Positions 24,292 to 33,922 of a stretch of DNA of 64,000 nucleotides are shown here, piece after piece. Position 1 is the first letter of the stretch, and every line of letters begins with the position of its first letter. Below the pieces are notes generated by a model, which was given only the letters and a program-made list of their open reading frames with translations, was not told the origin of the DNA and did no database searches. This DNA is from Brevibacterium luteolum (lineage in GTDB: Bacteria; Actinomycetota; Actinomycetes; Actinomycetales; Brevibacteriaceae), in NCBI RefSeq assembly GCF_013004595.1, contig NZ_JABEMC010000008.1, positions 43,350 to 107,349 of the forward strand. The letters are read 5' to 3'. A program made the translations under genes and the position numbers.

Positions 24292-27200
24292 GTGACCGAG
24301 GTCCGCTCGACCGAGATTGCACAAGCGTGGACAGACCTGACGGGATCCATTCCTCCCGCCGACCTCATCCCCGCGTACTTCCCCCGCATCAGCGACGCCG
24401 AGTATGAGACCTACGGGCCCAAAGCCCTCGCCGCGTCCGCCGCCCGGCACTACGACGTCGCCCGCGGCTTCGACGGCACCACCCCCGTCGTCTCCCTGAC
24501 CAACCTCTCAGCCAGCGATGACGACTACGCCGGCAACCGCACCGTCATCAACATCGTGCTGCCCGACACCCGCTACACGCTGTCGTCGATCATCTCCGAG
24601 CTCACCGGCGCCGGACACAACATCCGCGCAGTGCGCCACCCGATCATCGTCACCGAGCGCGCCGGCGACCAGCTGCAGATCGTGCCCTCGGCCGAACTGT
24701 CCCGGACCACCACCTCGACCTCGGCGCTGCCGACCATCACCCCGGGGATGTCGTCGACGACCCGGGCGAAGGAGTCCTGGGTACACCTGGAGATCGACCA
24801 GGTGCCCGAGGAGCAGTTCGACGAGCTGCGCGCCCAGATCGCCCGCGTCCTCGAATACGTCATCGCCGCCGAAGCCGACCGCGAGCAGATGCGCTCACGC
24901 GCCCATGAACTGGCCGAACAGCTGCGCAGCACCCCACCGCGGCCCGAGCTGGCCGACGAAGCCGCCGAATCCGCCGAGCTGCTCGACTGGCTCTCCGGCC
25001 GGTTCGCCTTCCTCGGCTACCGGGAGTACTCGCTCGACACCACCGGCGAGCAACTCGCCCTGCACCCGATCGAGGGCACCGCGATGGGCATCTCCGCGCT
25101 GCGCCCGGCCCGGTCCTCGCAGCTGTCGAAGAACGTCGCCGCCCGCGCCGAAGAGTCGCGTGTGCTCGTGCTGACGAAGGCGAACTCGCGCTCGCACGTC
25201 ATCCGCCGCAGCTACCTCGACTACCTCGGCGTCAAGACCTACGACGAGAACGGGGCGGTCATCGGTGAGCGCCGCTTCGTCGGCCTCTACACCTCGGGCA
25301 TGTACAACGCCTCCGTCCTCGACATCCCGGTCATCCGGCAGAAGGTCGCCTGGGTTCTGCGCGAATCCGGCGTCGAACGCGACACCCACTCCGGTGACGA
25401 GCTGCTCTCGATCCTGGAGACCTACCCGCGCGATGATCTCTTCCACGCCGATGTCGAGGAGATCTTCGAGGTCGTCATGCAGGTCCTCGACCTGAAGGAG
25501 AAGCGCGAGTCCCGCGTCTTCATCCGCCGCGACCCCTACGCCCGTTACGTCTCCGTGCTCGTCTACGTCCCCCGCGACCTCTACGACACCGACTCGCGCC
25601 TGCGGGTGGAGAAGGTGCTGCGCGACGCCTACCAAGCCGACACCGTCGATTTCGATGTGCTGCTCAGTGAGTCGGCGCTCGCCCGCCTGCACTTCGTCGC
25701 CCGGGTCCCGCGCAACATCAGCCTGCCCGAGGTCGACGCGCACACCGTGTCCGAGCGGATCACCAGCGCGCTGCGCTCCTGGTCCGAGGACGTGTGGGAG
25801 TACCTCGCCCCGCACAACGCCCGCCACACCGCAGCAGAGCTCGACCGGGCGCGCACCTGGTCCGAGGCGTTCCCGCCGTCCTACATCGAATACAACACGC
25901 CGCAGGACGCCGTCGAGGACATCGCGCTGTTCGAAAAGCACGACAGCGATGACGAACCGCTTGTCAAGATGGCCCGGCCCAGGGGAGTGCCGCGCAACCA
26001 GGCCCGCCTGTCGTTCTACCGGCTCAACCCGGCCGGGCTGTCGGAGATCCTGCCGTTCCTGTCGAACCTCGGCGCCTCCGTGATCGACGAGCGGCCCTAC
26101 GTGATCGACCTGCCTGATGGCAGCTGCCGCTACATCTACGACTTCGGTCTCGAGTTCGAAGACGAGATCTCCTCCCAGGACTTCGAGCGGATCGAAGAGG
26201 CCTTCGCCGCCGGCTGGAAGGGGCTGCGCGAGACCGGCAGCATGGACCGGCTCATCGTCGCCGGCTTGCCGTGGCAGGACCTCGCCGTGCTGCGCGCCTT
26301 CACCCACTACCTGCGCCAGGCCGGCTTCTCCTACTCCGACAAGTACCTCGGCTCCGTGTTCACCTCGAACCCGGACCTCTCGGCGCTGCTGCTGGGCTAC
26401 TTCCACGCGAAGTTCGACCCGGACCTGACCCCGGCCGTCGGCACGCGCGACGAGCACATCTCCCAGATCCACGACCGCATCGAGCAGGCGCTGTCCGAGG
26501 TCACCAGCCTCGACGCCGACCGCGTGCTGCGCGCAGTGCTCTCACTCATCGACGCCACCGTGCGCACCAACGTCTTCCAGCCCGAAGACGGCTCGCTGCC
26601 GCGGGCGGCGGTGTACAAGATCCTGCCCCCGCAGCTCGACTTCGTGCCCAAGCCGAAGCCGGCCTACGAGATGTGGGTGTACTCACCCGAGGTCGAAGGT
26701 GTGCACCTGCGCTTCGGCAAGGTCGCCCGCGGCGGCCTGCGCTGGTCGGATCGCCGCGATGACTTCCGCACCGAGGTGCTCGGACTCGTCAAGGCGCAGA
26801 TGGTGAAGAACGCACTCATCGTGCCCACCGGCGCCAAGGGCGGATTCGTGCCCAAGCAGCTGCCGGACCCGGCGCAGGACCGCGATGCGTGGCAGGCTGC
26901 CGGACAGGCCGCCTACGAGGTGTTCATCAACGCTCTGCTCGATGTCACCGACAACCTCGAATACACCCCCGAAGGCAATGTCGTCGTCCAACCCGAGCGC
27001 ACCGTCATCCACGATGACGACGACTCCTACCTCGTCGTCGCCGCCGACAAGGGCACCGCCCGGTTCTCCGACGTCGCCAACGGGATCGCCGCCAGCCGCG
27101 GCTTCTGGCTCGGCGACGCGTTCGCCTCCGGCGGCTCGGTCGGCTACGACCACAAGGCGATGGCGATCACCTCCCGTGGTGCCTGGAAGTCCGTCGAACG

Positions 27201-29178
27201 GCACTTCCGCGAACTCGGCGTCAACACCGCCACCGACGACTTCACCGTCGTGGGTATCGGCGATATGAGCGGTGACGTGTTCGGCAACGGCATGCAGCGC
27301 AGCGAGCACATCAATCTCGTCGCCGCCTTCGACCACCGCGACATCTTCATCGATCCGGACCCGGATCCAGCCCAGTCGTTCGCCGAGCGGCGGCGGCTCT
27401 TCGAGCTGCCGCGCTCCTCCTGGCAGGACTACGACCCGGAGCTCATCTCCGCAGGCGGCGGCGTCTACCCCCGCTCTGCGAAGTCGGTGAAGCTCAGCGA
27501 GCAGGCCGCCAAGCGTCTCGGCATGAGCCCCGGCCAGTACCGGCCCAACGACCTCATCCGCGGCATCCTTTGTGCCCCGGTCGACCTGCTGTACAACGGC
27601 GGCATCGGCACCTACATCAAATCTTCGCAGGAGACGGCCGCTGACGTCGGCGACAAGGCCAATGACGCCATCCGCGTCGATGGTGCTGAGCTGCGCGTGC
27701 GCGTCGTCGGAGAGGGCGGCAACCTCGGCGCCACCCAGCTCGGCCGCGTCGAGGCGGCACTCGGCGGCGTCAAGATCAACACCGATGCCGTCGACAACTC
27801 CGCCGGAGTCGACTCCTCTGACCAGGAAGTCAACATCAAGCTGCTGCTCGACACCCTCATCAAGAACGGGGCGTTCAGCTCCGATGAGCGCGTCGACGTG
27901 CTGCTGTCGATGACCGACGAGGTCGCCGACAAGGTGCTGGCGAACAACTACAGCCAGAACGTCCTGCTCGGCGAGGCCCGCGACGGAGCCGACGTCATGT
28001 CCGGCACCCACCGGCGCCTCATGCGCTACCTGGAGAGGAACGCCGACCTCGACCGGGCTGTCGAGTTCCTGCCGACGACCAAGCAGCTGGCCAACCGCAC
28101 CTCGACCGGCGGGGGCCTGACCTCGCCGGAACTGGCCGTGCTGCTGGCCTACGTCAAGATGAACGCCGCTGATGCGATCCTCGACAGCGACGTGCCGGGC
28201 GAGGAGTGGATGAACGAGCACCTGCTCGCTTACTTCCCGGCCAGCCTCGCCGAGCGCTTCGGCGAGCACTTCGCCGAACATCCGCTGCGCCGCCAGATCG
28301 CCACCGCACGCCTCGTCAACCGGATGGTCGACCGCGGCGGACTGACGTACATCTTCCGGATGGTCGAGGAGACTGGTGCGACGATCCCGCAGATCGCCCG
28401 CGTCTTCACCGTCGTCAGCGAAATCTTCGACCTCGACAGCCACTTCGACGACATCTGCGCACTCGACAACGTCGTCGACTCCAGCGTCCAGGTCAAACTC
28501 CAGCACGGCTACGTGCGGCTGCTCGACCGCGCCTCCCGGTGGCTCGTCCACCAGGCGCCGACGCACCTCGACGTGCCCTCGGGCATCGAGCGCTACGGCT
28601 CGATCCTCGAACAGCTGCGCCCGCAGGTCCCGCAGCTGCTCGAAGGCACCGACGCCCGCGAGCTGGAGTCCAACGCCCAGGCGTTCATCGCCGAAGGCGT
28701 GCCGGAATCGGTCGCCTACCGGGCGGCGGCGCTGCTCGACGAGTTCGCGCTGCTCGACGTCGCCCAGATCGCCAACCGGCTCAGCATCCACGGCGAGGAC
28801 GTCGCCGAGGTGTACTACCAGGTCACCGACCTGCTCTCCGGTGCCGAGCTGCTGCAGCTCATCGGCGAACTCGACCGCTCCGACCGCTGGTCGGCGCTGG
28901 CTCGCGGTGCGATGCGCGATGACTACTACCAGGCCGTCTTCGCCGTCGTGCTCACCGTGCTCTCGGCGACCGAGGCGGAGGGGGCGACCCCAGCCGAGCG
29001 CGCCCAGCACCGCATCGCCCAGTGGCGTGAGAACAACGAGGCATCGCTGGGCCAGGTGCTCGAGACGATCGATGAGATCCGTCAGCTCGACACCGTCACC
29101 CAGACGCCGCTGTCGGTGCTGCTGCGCATGATGCGCGGCATCGTCCGCTCGACTGTCTGGCAGTCAGAGGAGAGCTGA
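24292..29178 (+). CDS. gdh: NAD-specific glutamate dehydrogenase, 180-kDa class
   Basis: A 1628-residue enzyme of the large GDH class (M. tuberculosis Rv2476c is about 1624 residues). It oxidatively deaminates glutamate to 2-oxoglutarate with NAD+, linking nitrogen and TCA metabolism. The N-terminal ~700 residues hold ACT-like regulatory segments. The catalytic core shows LRWSDRRDDFRTEVLGLVKA, the Lys-bearing PTGAKGGFVPKQL and the NAD-binding VVGEGGNLGATQLGRVEA. A helical C-terminal region follows. GTG at 24292 is used, with AGAAGG upstream. In mycobacteria this enzyme is inhibited by the FHA protein GarA; no garA is seen here. Confidence 0.96.
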   Translation: MTEVRSTEIAQAWTDLTGSIPPADLIPAYFPRISDAEYETYGPKALAASAARHYDVARGFDGTTPVVSLTNLSASDDDYAGNRTVINIVLPDTRYTLSSIISELTGAGHNIRAVRHPIIVTERAGDQLQIVPSAELSRTTTSTSALPTITPGMSSTTRAKESWVHLEIDQVPEEQFDELRAQIARVLEYVIAAEADREQMRSRAHELAEQLRSTPPRPELADEAAESAELLDWLSGRFAFLGYREYSLDTTGEQLALHPIEGTAMGISALRPARSSQLSKNVAARAEESRVLVLTKANSRSHVIRRSYLDYLGVKTYDENGAVIGERRFVGLYTSGMYNASVLDIPVIRQKVAWVLRESGVERDTHSGDELLSILETYPRDDLFHADVEEIFEVVMQVLDLKEKRESRVFIRRDPYARYVSVLVYVPRDLYDTDSRLRVEKVLRDAYQADTVDFDVLLSESALARLHFVARVPRNISLPEVDAHTVSERITSALRSWSEDVWEYLAPHNARHTAAELDRARTWSEAFPPSYIEYNTPQDAVEDIALFEKHDSDDEPLVKMARPRGVPRNQARLSFYRLNPAGLSEILPFLSNLGASVIDERPYVIDLPDGSCRYIYDFGLEFEDEISSQDFERIEEAFAAGWKGLRETGSMDRLIVAGLPWQDLAVLRAFTHYLRQAGFSYSDKYLGSVFTSNPDLSALLLGYFHAKFDPDLTPAVGTRDEHISQIHDRIEQALSEVTSLDADRVLRAVLSLIDATVRTNVFQPEDGSLPRAAVYKILPPQLDFVPKPKPAYEMWVYSPEVEGVHLRFGKVARGGLRWSDRRDDFRTEVLGLVKAQMVKNALIVPTGAKGGFVPKQLPDPAQDRDAWQAAGQAAYEVFINALLDVTDNLEYTPEGNVVVQPERTVIHDDDDSYLVVAADKGTARFSDVANGIAASRGFWLGDAFASGGSVGYDHKAMAITSRGAWKSVERHFRELGVNTATDDFTVVGIGDMSGDVFGNGMQRSEHINLVAAFDHRDIFIDPDPDPAQSFAERRRLFELPRSSWQDYDPELISAGGGVYPRSAKSVKLSEQAAKRLGMSPGQYRPNDLIRGILCAPVDLLYNGGIGTYIKSSQETAADVGDKANDAIRVDGAELRVRVVGEGGNLGATQLGRVEAALGGVKINTDAVDNSAGVDSSDQEVNIKLLLDTLIKNGAFSSDERVDVLLSMTDEVADKVLANNYSQNVLLGEARDGADVMSGTHRRLMRYLERNADLDRAVEFLPTTKQLANRTSTGGGLTSPELAVLLAYVKMNAADAILDSDVPGEEWMNEHLLAYFPASLAERFGEHFAEHPLRRQIATARLVNRMVDRGGLTYIFRMVEETGATIPQIARVFTVVSEIFDLDSHFDDICALDNVVDSSVQVKLQHGYVRLLDRASRWLVHQAPTHLDVPSGIERYGSILEQLRPQVPQLLEGTDARELESNAQAFIAEGVPESVAYRAAALLDEFALLDVAQIANRLSIHGEDVAEVYYQVTDLLSGAELLQLIGELDRSDRWSALARGAMRDDYYQAVFAVVLTVLSATEAEGATPAERAQHRIAQWRENNEASLGQVLETIDEIRQLDTVTQTPLSVLLRMMRGIVRSTVWQSEES

Positions 29179-29194
29179 GACCGGGGAGAAGACG

Positions 29195-30700
29195 ATGCAC
29201 CCGCACAGCGACATCGACGCCACTGAGCACTTCACCGACCAGCGGGATTTTGAGTGGCTCAGCACCCTCGTCGGCGACTGGCAGCTGTTGGCTGACCTGT
29301 CGTTCGCCGACCTGCTGCTGTGGGTTCCCGCCACCGAGGCGCCGGGCAGGTTCCGGGTGGCCGCCCACTGCCGGCCGACCACCGGGGCGACAGCCTACCC
29401 CGAGGACGTCGTCGGGCTCATCAGCGTCGGCATCGAAACAGAGCTCATGCAGCGGGCGTGGGACAGCCAGGAGATCATCATCGCTCCCGGCCAGGACGAG
29501 ATCCACGATTCCAGCGCTCCGATCGCCGGTGCCGAGGTGGTGCCGGTCGTGCGCGAGGGCCGGGTCATCGCCGTGCTCACCCGGCACACTGAGGAGCTGC
29601 GCCGCAGCGTGTCCTCGCGGCTGGAACGCAACTACCGGGCATGCGCTTCGATGCTGCTGACGATGATCGCCGAGGGCGACTACCCCAACCTCGACGACGA
29701 TGCCGCCGGCCACCACGGCGACTCCCGCGTCGGCGACGGGATAGTCGTGCTCAACCGCGAGGGGCGGGTGCGCTATGCCTCGCCCAACGGCATCTCCGTC
29801 CTCCACCGCCTCGGCCACGATGACGAACTGGAGGGCCGTTACCTCAACGAGGTCGTCGCCGGCCTCGTCGAGCAGCTCCGGCCGGTCGATGAGACCCTCC
29901 CGGTTGTGCTGACCGGTCGCGCACCGTGGAGCACCGAAGTCGAATCCGGCAGCGTTATCGTGACCCTGCGCGCAATCCCGTTCACCCGTGCCGGCAACCG
30001 GATCGGGGCGGCGATCCTGCTGCGCGATGTGTCCGAGATCCGCCGGCGGGACCGGCAGCTGCTCAGCCGTGACGCGATGATCCGTGAGATGCACCACCGG
30101 GTGAAGAACAATCTGCAGACGGTTGCGGCGCTCCTGCGCCTGCAGACCCGCCGCATCTCGTCGGCCGAGGCGAAGGGTGCGCTGGAGGAGGCGACGCGCC
30201 GCGTGTCGATCATCGCCGTCGTCCACGATGTGCTCAGTCAGGGCCTTGACAGCGAGGTCGATTTCGATGAGATCGTCGACAAGGGCCTCAAACTCACTCC
30301 CGAGCTCGCCAGCCCGCACGTCGAAATCACCCTGCAGCGCACCGGCAGCTTCGGCAAGATCTCCTCGGTCGATGCGACGTCCCTGGCACTGGCGCTCACC
30401 GAGCTGGTGACCAATGCCGTCGAGCACGGCTTCCCGCTCGATCTCAAGAAGCCCGCCACCGATGAGCGTCTGCAGGCCACCGTGTGGGTCGAACCCGAAC
30501 GCGTCGGCAACCGGCTGCGTGTCACCGTCGCCGATGACGGCGTCGGCCTGCCGGAGGAACAGGGGCCCGGCAGCGGACTCGGCACCCAGATCGTCAAGAC
30601 GCTCGTCTCCACCGATCTGGGCGGGGAGATCACCTGGCAGGCTCGCAAAGGAGGCGGCACCGCCGTCATCATCGACGTGCCGCTCGGCCGCGACCGCTGA
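29195..30700 (+). CDS. pdtaS: sensor histidine kinase PdtaS
   Basis: A 501-residue soluble kinase in the order GAF-like (1-150), PAS (~180-300), HisKA_2 with the phospho-acceptor in AMIREMHHRVKNNLQTVAAL, and HATPase (LTELVTNAVEHGFPL, then GVGLPEEQGPGSGLGTQIV). It matches mycobacterial PdtaS (Rv3220c), which signals to the ANTAR RNA-binding regulator PdtaR; no pdtaR is in this window. GGGGAGAAG lies before the ATG at 29195, 17 nt after gdh. As in M. tuberculosis, it converges on whiB1. Confidence 0.93.
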   Translation: MHPHSDIDATEHFTDQRDFEWLSTLVGDWQLLADLSFADLLLWVPATEAPGRFRVAAHCRPTTGATAYPEDVVGLISVGIETELMQRAWDSQEIIIAPGQDEIHDSSAPIAGAEVVPVVREGRVIAVLTRHTEELRRSVSSRLERNYRACASMLLTMIAEGDYPNLDDDAAGHHGDSRVGDGIVVLNREGRVRYASPNGISVLHRLGHDDELEGRYLNEVVAGLVEQLRPVDETLPVVLTGRAPWSTEVESGSVIVTLRAIPFTRAGNRIGAAILLRDVSEIRRRDRQLLSRDAMIREMHHRVKNNLQTVAALLRLQTRRISSAEAKGALEEATRRVSIIAVVHDVLSQGLDSEVDFDEIVDKGLKLTPELASPHVEITLQRTGSFGKISSVDATSLALALTELVTNAVEHGFPLDLKKPATDERLQATVWVEPERVGNRLRVTVADDGVGLPEEQGPGSGLGTQIVKTLVSTDLGGEITWQARKGGGTAVIIDVPLGRDR

Positions 30701-30708
30701 GTGAACAT

Positions 30709-30748
30709 ACAGCAGCGCCCGCCGTCGATGAACGGCGGGCGCTGCTGT
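30709..30748. terminator. strong bidirectional hairpin between pdtaS and whiB1
   Basis: A perfect 17-bp stem (ACAGCAGCGCCCGCCGT and its complement) around a 6-nt loop, starting 9 nt after the pdtaS stop and ending 42 nt before the whiB1 stop. It is well placed to terminate both convergent transcripts. Confidence 0.75.
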
Positions 30749-30789
30749 CATGTCTGTCGAGGTGGCGGTTCTGACCGGCGGGCTGCGTG

Positions 30790-31038
30790 TCAGCCGGCGC
30801 GGCGGGCGCGAGCGGCACGGCGCTTGAGGGCGCGGCGCTCATCTTCGCTCATGCCGCCCCAGACTCCGGCATCCTGGCCGGATTCGAGTGCCCACTGCAG
30901 GCAGATCTCGGCGACTTCGCAGCGGCGGCAGACACTTTTGGCCTCTTCGATCTGCAGGAGCGCAGGGCCGGTGTTGCCGATGGGGAAGAAGAGTTCGGGA
31001 TCCTCATTGAGGCAAGCCGCGCGATGGCGCCAATCCAT
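30790..31038 (-). CDS. whiB1: WhiB1-type iron-sulfur transcription factor
   Basis: An 82-residue Wbl protein with the four [4Fe-4S] cysteines at residues 9, 37, 40 and 46 (C9, then VCRRCEVAEIC), the GVWGG turn at 58-62 and a basic C-terminus (RALKRRAARARRAG) for DNA binding. WhiB1 is essential in M. tuberculosis, its cluster reacts with nitric oxide, and it binds region 4 of SigA. Length and the linked pdtaS gene support the WhiB1 subclass. Confidence 0.95.
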   Translation of the reverse strand: MDWRHRAACLNEDPELFFPIGNTGPALLQIEEAKSVCRRCEVAEICLQWALESGQDAGVWGGMSEDERRALKRRAARARRAG

Positions 31039-31280
31039 GGTGTCCTTTCCTGGAGCGGAGGTCGCCGGAGCCCGGGGAGCTGGTGGGCCCAGATCGGCAC
31101 ACAGCAGGCTGGCGACAGCAAGTGGTCGCTATGTCAACCAGATTCACATATGAGACAGGACAGCACAAGAGGGTCGAAGTGTGAAATCACCGACAATCTT
31201 TTATTCTGCGGGGTCTGCCGCAGCATCGCAAATCGATCCTCAGCCTTGCCCGCTTCGCACCGTTCTGCTTGGCTGAGGAC

Positions 31281-31862
31281 ATGGAGAACATCAGCGACCT
31301 GCGCGACGTGCGCATCATTGCCATCGGCGATCTCAAGCCGCAGATCCACACCACTGCCTTCGTCGCACCCGGCGTCACGCTCATCGGCGACGTCCGCCTC
31401 GGGGCCGGCAGCAGCATCTTCTACGGCACCGTGCTGCGCGCCGAATCGAGCCCTATCACGATCGGTGAGGGGACCAATGTGCAGGACAACTCGGTCATGC
31501 ACTCCGATCCCGGCCGTCCGGTCACTGTCGGCGCCCGCGTGTCGGTCGGCCACCGCGCGCTCGTGCACGGCTGCACGGTCGGCGACGACTGCCTCATCGG
31601 CATGGGCGCAACCCTGCTCAACGAATGCGTCATCGGCTCCGAGACCCTCGTGGCAGCCGGCGCTCTCGTCCTCGAAGGGATGGAGGTCCCCTCCGGCTCC
31701 CTGGTGGCAGGGATGCCGGCGAAGGTGCGCCGCGAGCTGACCGCGGAGAATATCGAGCACATCCGCACCAACGCCGCCTCCTACTCCGAACTGTCGGCCG
31801 CGCACCGACAACAGGGCCGCATCGTAGGTCCCGCAGACGTGCTCACCGAGGCGATCGGCTGA
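31281..31862 (+). CDS. gamma-carbonic anhydrase-like hexapeptide-repeat protein
   Basis: A 193-residue left-handed beta-helix protein of repeated hexapeptides (APGVTLIGDVRLGAGSSIFY and onward) with a C-terminal helix. The possible metal ligands lie in NSVMHSD and VGHRALVHGC, the positions used by gamma-class carbonic anhydrases and PaaY/YrdA proteins. Catalysis is not certain, since many relatives have unknown activity. The ATG at 31281 is preferred; an in-frame TTG at 31269 would add four residues and has no ribosome-binding site. Divergent from whiB1 across a 242-bp spacer. Confidence 0.85.
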   Translation: MENISDLRDVRIIAIGDLKPQIHTTAFVAPGVTLIGDVRLGAGSSIFYGTVLRAESSPITIGEGTNVQDNSVMHSDPGRPVTVGARVSVGHRALVHGCTVGDDCLIGMGATLLNECVIGSETLVAAGALVLEGMEVPSGSLVAGMPAKVRRELTAENIEHIRTNAASYSELSAAHRQQGRIVGPADVLTEAIG

Positions 31863-31943
31863 ACCAGCCTCCCCCTTTTCCGGCGAACGAAGGTTGTCCA
31901 CGCCTTCCTAGCCGCCCGCGGCGCCGTTGGGCATGATGGCCGT

Positions 31944-33818
31944 ATGGCTTTCATCCGTGCTCTGCGCCGCTACCCGCTCGCGGGGCTGGCCGTCGTCGCC
32001 TTGGCGACGACGCTCATCCTGCTCGCCTCAGGGTTGCCCGGCGTCGCCCAGATCCTGGCGACGAGCGTCATCGGCATCGTCGTCCTCCTCACCGTCTGGG
32101 ACATGATCAAGGACATCATGGCCGGCAAGTGGGGTCTCGACATCCTGGCCGTCGTCGCGATGGTCGCCACCGTGCTCGTCGGCGAATACGTCGCCGGCCT
32201 CATCATCGTGCTCATGCTCACCGGCGGCGAAGCGCTCGAGGAGATGGCCGCAGGCCGGGCCGGGCGCGAACTCGATGCGCTCATCAGCCGCGCCCCGCAG
32301 TTCGCCCACCGGGAGGGCGCTGACGGCCAGCTGACCCAGATCCCGGTCGACGAGGTGGCCATCGGCGACATCCTCGCCGTCCGGCCGAATGAGACGCTGC
32401 CGGTCGACGGAACCCTGCTCGACGCATCGGCGACCATCGATGCCTCGGCGATGACCGGCGAACCGCTGCCGGTGACCTTCAGGACCGGGGACACCCTCGC
32501 CTCGGGCACGGTCAACGAGACCCGCGCCTTCCGCATGCAGGCGACCGCCACCTCGGCGGACTCCCAGTACGGCTCGATCGTCAAGCTCGTGCGCGAGGCC
32601 GTCGAATCCCAGGCCCCGATGGTGCGCCTCGCCGACCGCTATGCGGTGCCGTTCACGATCGTGTCCCTGGCGATCGCCGCCTTCGCCTGGTTCATCAGCG
32701 GCAACCCCACCCGGTTCGCCGAGGTCCTCGTCGTCGCCACCCCCTGCCCGCTGCTCATCGCCGCCCCGGTCGCATTCATGGGCGGGATGAGCCGGGCTGC
32801 GCAGATCGGCGTCATCATCAAGAACGGCGGCGCGCTCGAAACGCTCGCCCGCGTCCAGTCCGCCGCCCTCGACAAGACCGGCACGCTCACCCGCGGCAAT
32901 CCTGAGGTCCGCCGCGTCATCCCCGGCACACACAGTGAAGACGAGCTCATCGCCCTGGCTGCCGCGGCCGAGCAATTCTCGCTGCACGCCTTCGCCCAGT
33001 CGATCGGCGCGGTGGCCAGCGAGCGCGGGCTGACCCTGCCCGAGGTGGCAGGCGCCGACGAGACAGCGACCAACGGCGTGCGCGCCTACCTGGCCGACGG
33101 CACCGAGGTGCGGGTCGGCAAGATCACCTACATCGAAGAGGTCGCAGGCCCCCTCGAACCGGCCGAGCTGGCACCCGGGGAGACCTTCGTCTACGTCTCC
33201 CACGGCAGCGACCTGGCCGGCATCATCATCCTCGCCGATGAGCTGCGCGCCACCGCCGCCGGCACCGTCGCCCGGCTGCACGAGCTCGGCGTCACCGACA
33301 TCGCGATGCTCACCGGCGACAACGCCGCCACCGCCCGGGCGATCGCCGGTGAGGTCGGCATCGACGAGATCGAAGCCGGCTGCACCCCGCAGACGAAGGT
33401 CGAGCACCTGGCCTCGATGCGCAACCGGCCGGTGCTCATGGTCGGCGACGGCGTCAACGACGCCCCGGTGCTCGCCGCCGCAGATGTCGGCATCGCGCTC
33501 GGTGCGCGCGGGGCGAGTGCGGCCAGCGAATCGGCCTCGGCGGTCATCACCCAGGACGATATCGCCAACGTCGCCTATGTCATCGAGATCTCCCAGCGCA
33601 CCGTGCGCATCGCGCTGCAGAGCATCTGGCTGGGCATCGCGATCTCGATCGGGCTCATGATCGTCGCAGCCCTCGGCTACCTGCCCGCGGTCGTCGGCGC
33701 GATCCTGCAGGAGGGCGTCGACCTCGTCGCGATCCTCGGGGCCCTGCGGGCACTGCGTGTCAGCCACACGCCCGTGCCCGAGGCGGTCGAGACTGCCGCG
33801 GGCCGCCAGGCCGCTTAG
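31944..33818 (+). CDS. P1B-type metal-transporting ATPase with TPC motif
   Basis: A 624-residue P-type ATPase. It has paired N-terminal helices, an actuator with SAMTGEPLPV, and a sixth-helix metal motif TPCPLLIAAPVAF. The phosphorylation loop is LDKTGTLTRG, the ATP-binding loop has GDGVNDAPVLAAADVG, and two C-terminal helices follow. It lacks an N-terminal heavy-metal-associated domain. TPC instead of CPC/SPC, and SLHAFAQSI in place of the usual SxHP loop, point to the rarer P1B-5-like branch whose substrate (nickel, iron or other) cannot be assigned from sequence. No metal regulator or chaperone gene is adjacent. Confidence 0.88.
   Translation: MAFIRALRRYPLAGLAVVALATTLILLASGLPGVAQILATSVIGIVVLLTVWDMIKDIMAGKWGLDILAVVAMVATVLVGEYVAGLIIVLMLTGGEALEEMAAGRAGRELDALISRAPQFAHREGADGQLTQIPVDEVAIGDILAVRPNETLPVDGTLLDASATIDASAMTGEPLPVTFRTGDTLASGTVNETRAFRMQATATSADSQYGSIVKLVREAVESQAPMVRLADRYAVPFTIVSLAIAAFAWFISGNPTRFAEVLVVATPCPLLIAAPVAFMGGMSRAAQIGVIIKNGGALETLARVQSAALDKTGTLTRGNPEVRRVIPGTHSEDELIALAAAAEQFSLHAFAQSIGAVASERGLTLPEVAGADETATNGVRAYLADGTEVRVGKITYIEEVAGPLEPAELAPGETFVYVSHGSDLAGIIILADELRATAAGTVARLHELGVTDIAMLTGDNAATARAIAGEVGIDEIEAGCTPQTKVEHLASMRNRPVLMVGDGVNDAPVLAAADVGIALGARGASAASESASAVITQDDIANVAYVIEISQRTVRIALQSIWLGIAISIGLMIVAALGYLPAVVGAILQEGVDLVAILGALRALRVSHTPVPEAVETAAGRQAA
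33772..33789 (-). repeat. copy of dispersed motif in the ATPase 3' end
   Basis: CCGTGCCCGAGGCGGTCG, two mismatches to the repeat at 6911, encoding the end of the P-type ATPase (PVPEAVET) past the last transmembrane helix. Confidence 0.5.
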
Positions 33819-33922
33819 GGCAGCCGGTGGCCCAGCCACTAGGATGGGAAGCGAACGACAGGGCGGCCGCAGCGCCGCCGCTGTCATGCCATCGACTTGC
33901 CTGCCGCTGAGAGAATGAGACT

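Noticed and set aside
26683..29010. Long antisense frame of ~775 codons under gdh (and another at 24895-26472)
   Set aside because: These are shadows of the high-GC third positions of gdh; compositions are skewed to Val/Asp/Gly/His and contain no recognisable domain.
31132..31195. whiB1 promoter (minus-strand TTGACA at 31132-31137) and a CRP-like TGTGA half site at 31180-31184
   Set aside because: The TTGACA has no acceptable -10 at 16-18 nt, and the right half of the CRP-like site has two mismatches, so neither can be called, although mycobacterial whiB1 is CRP-regulated.
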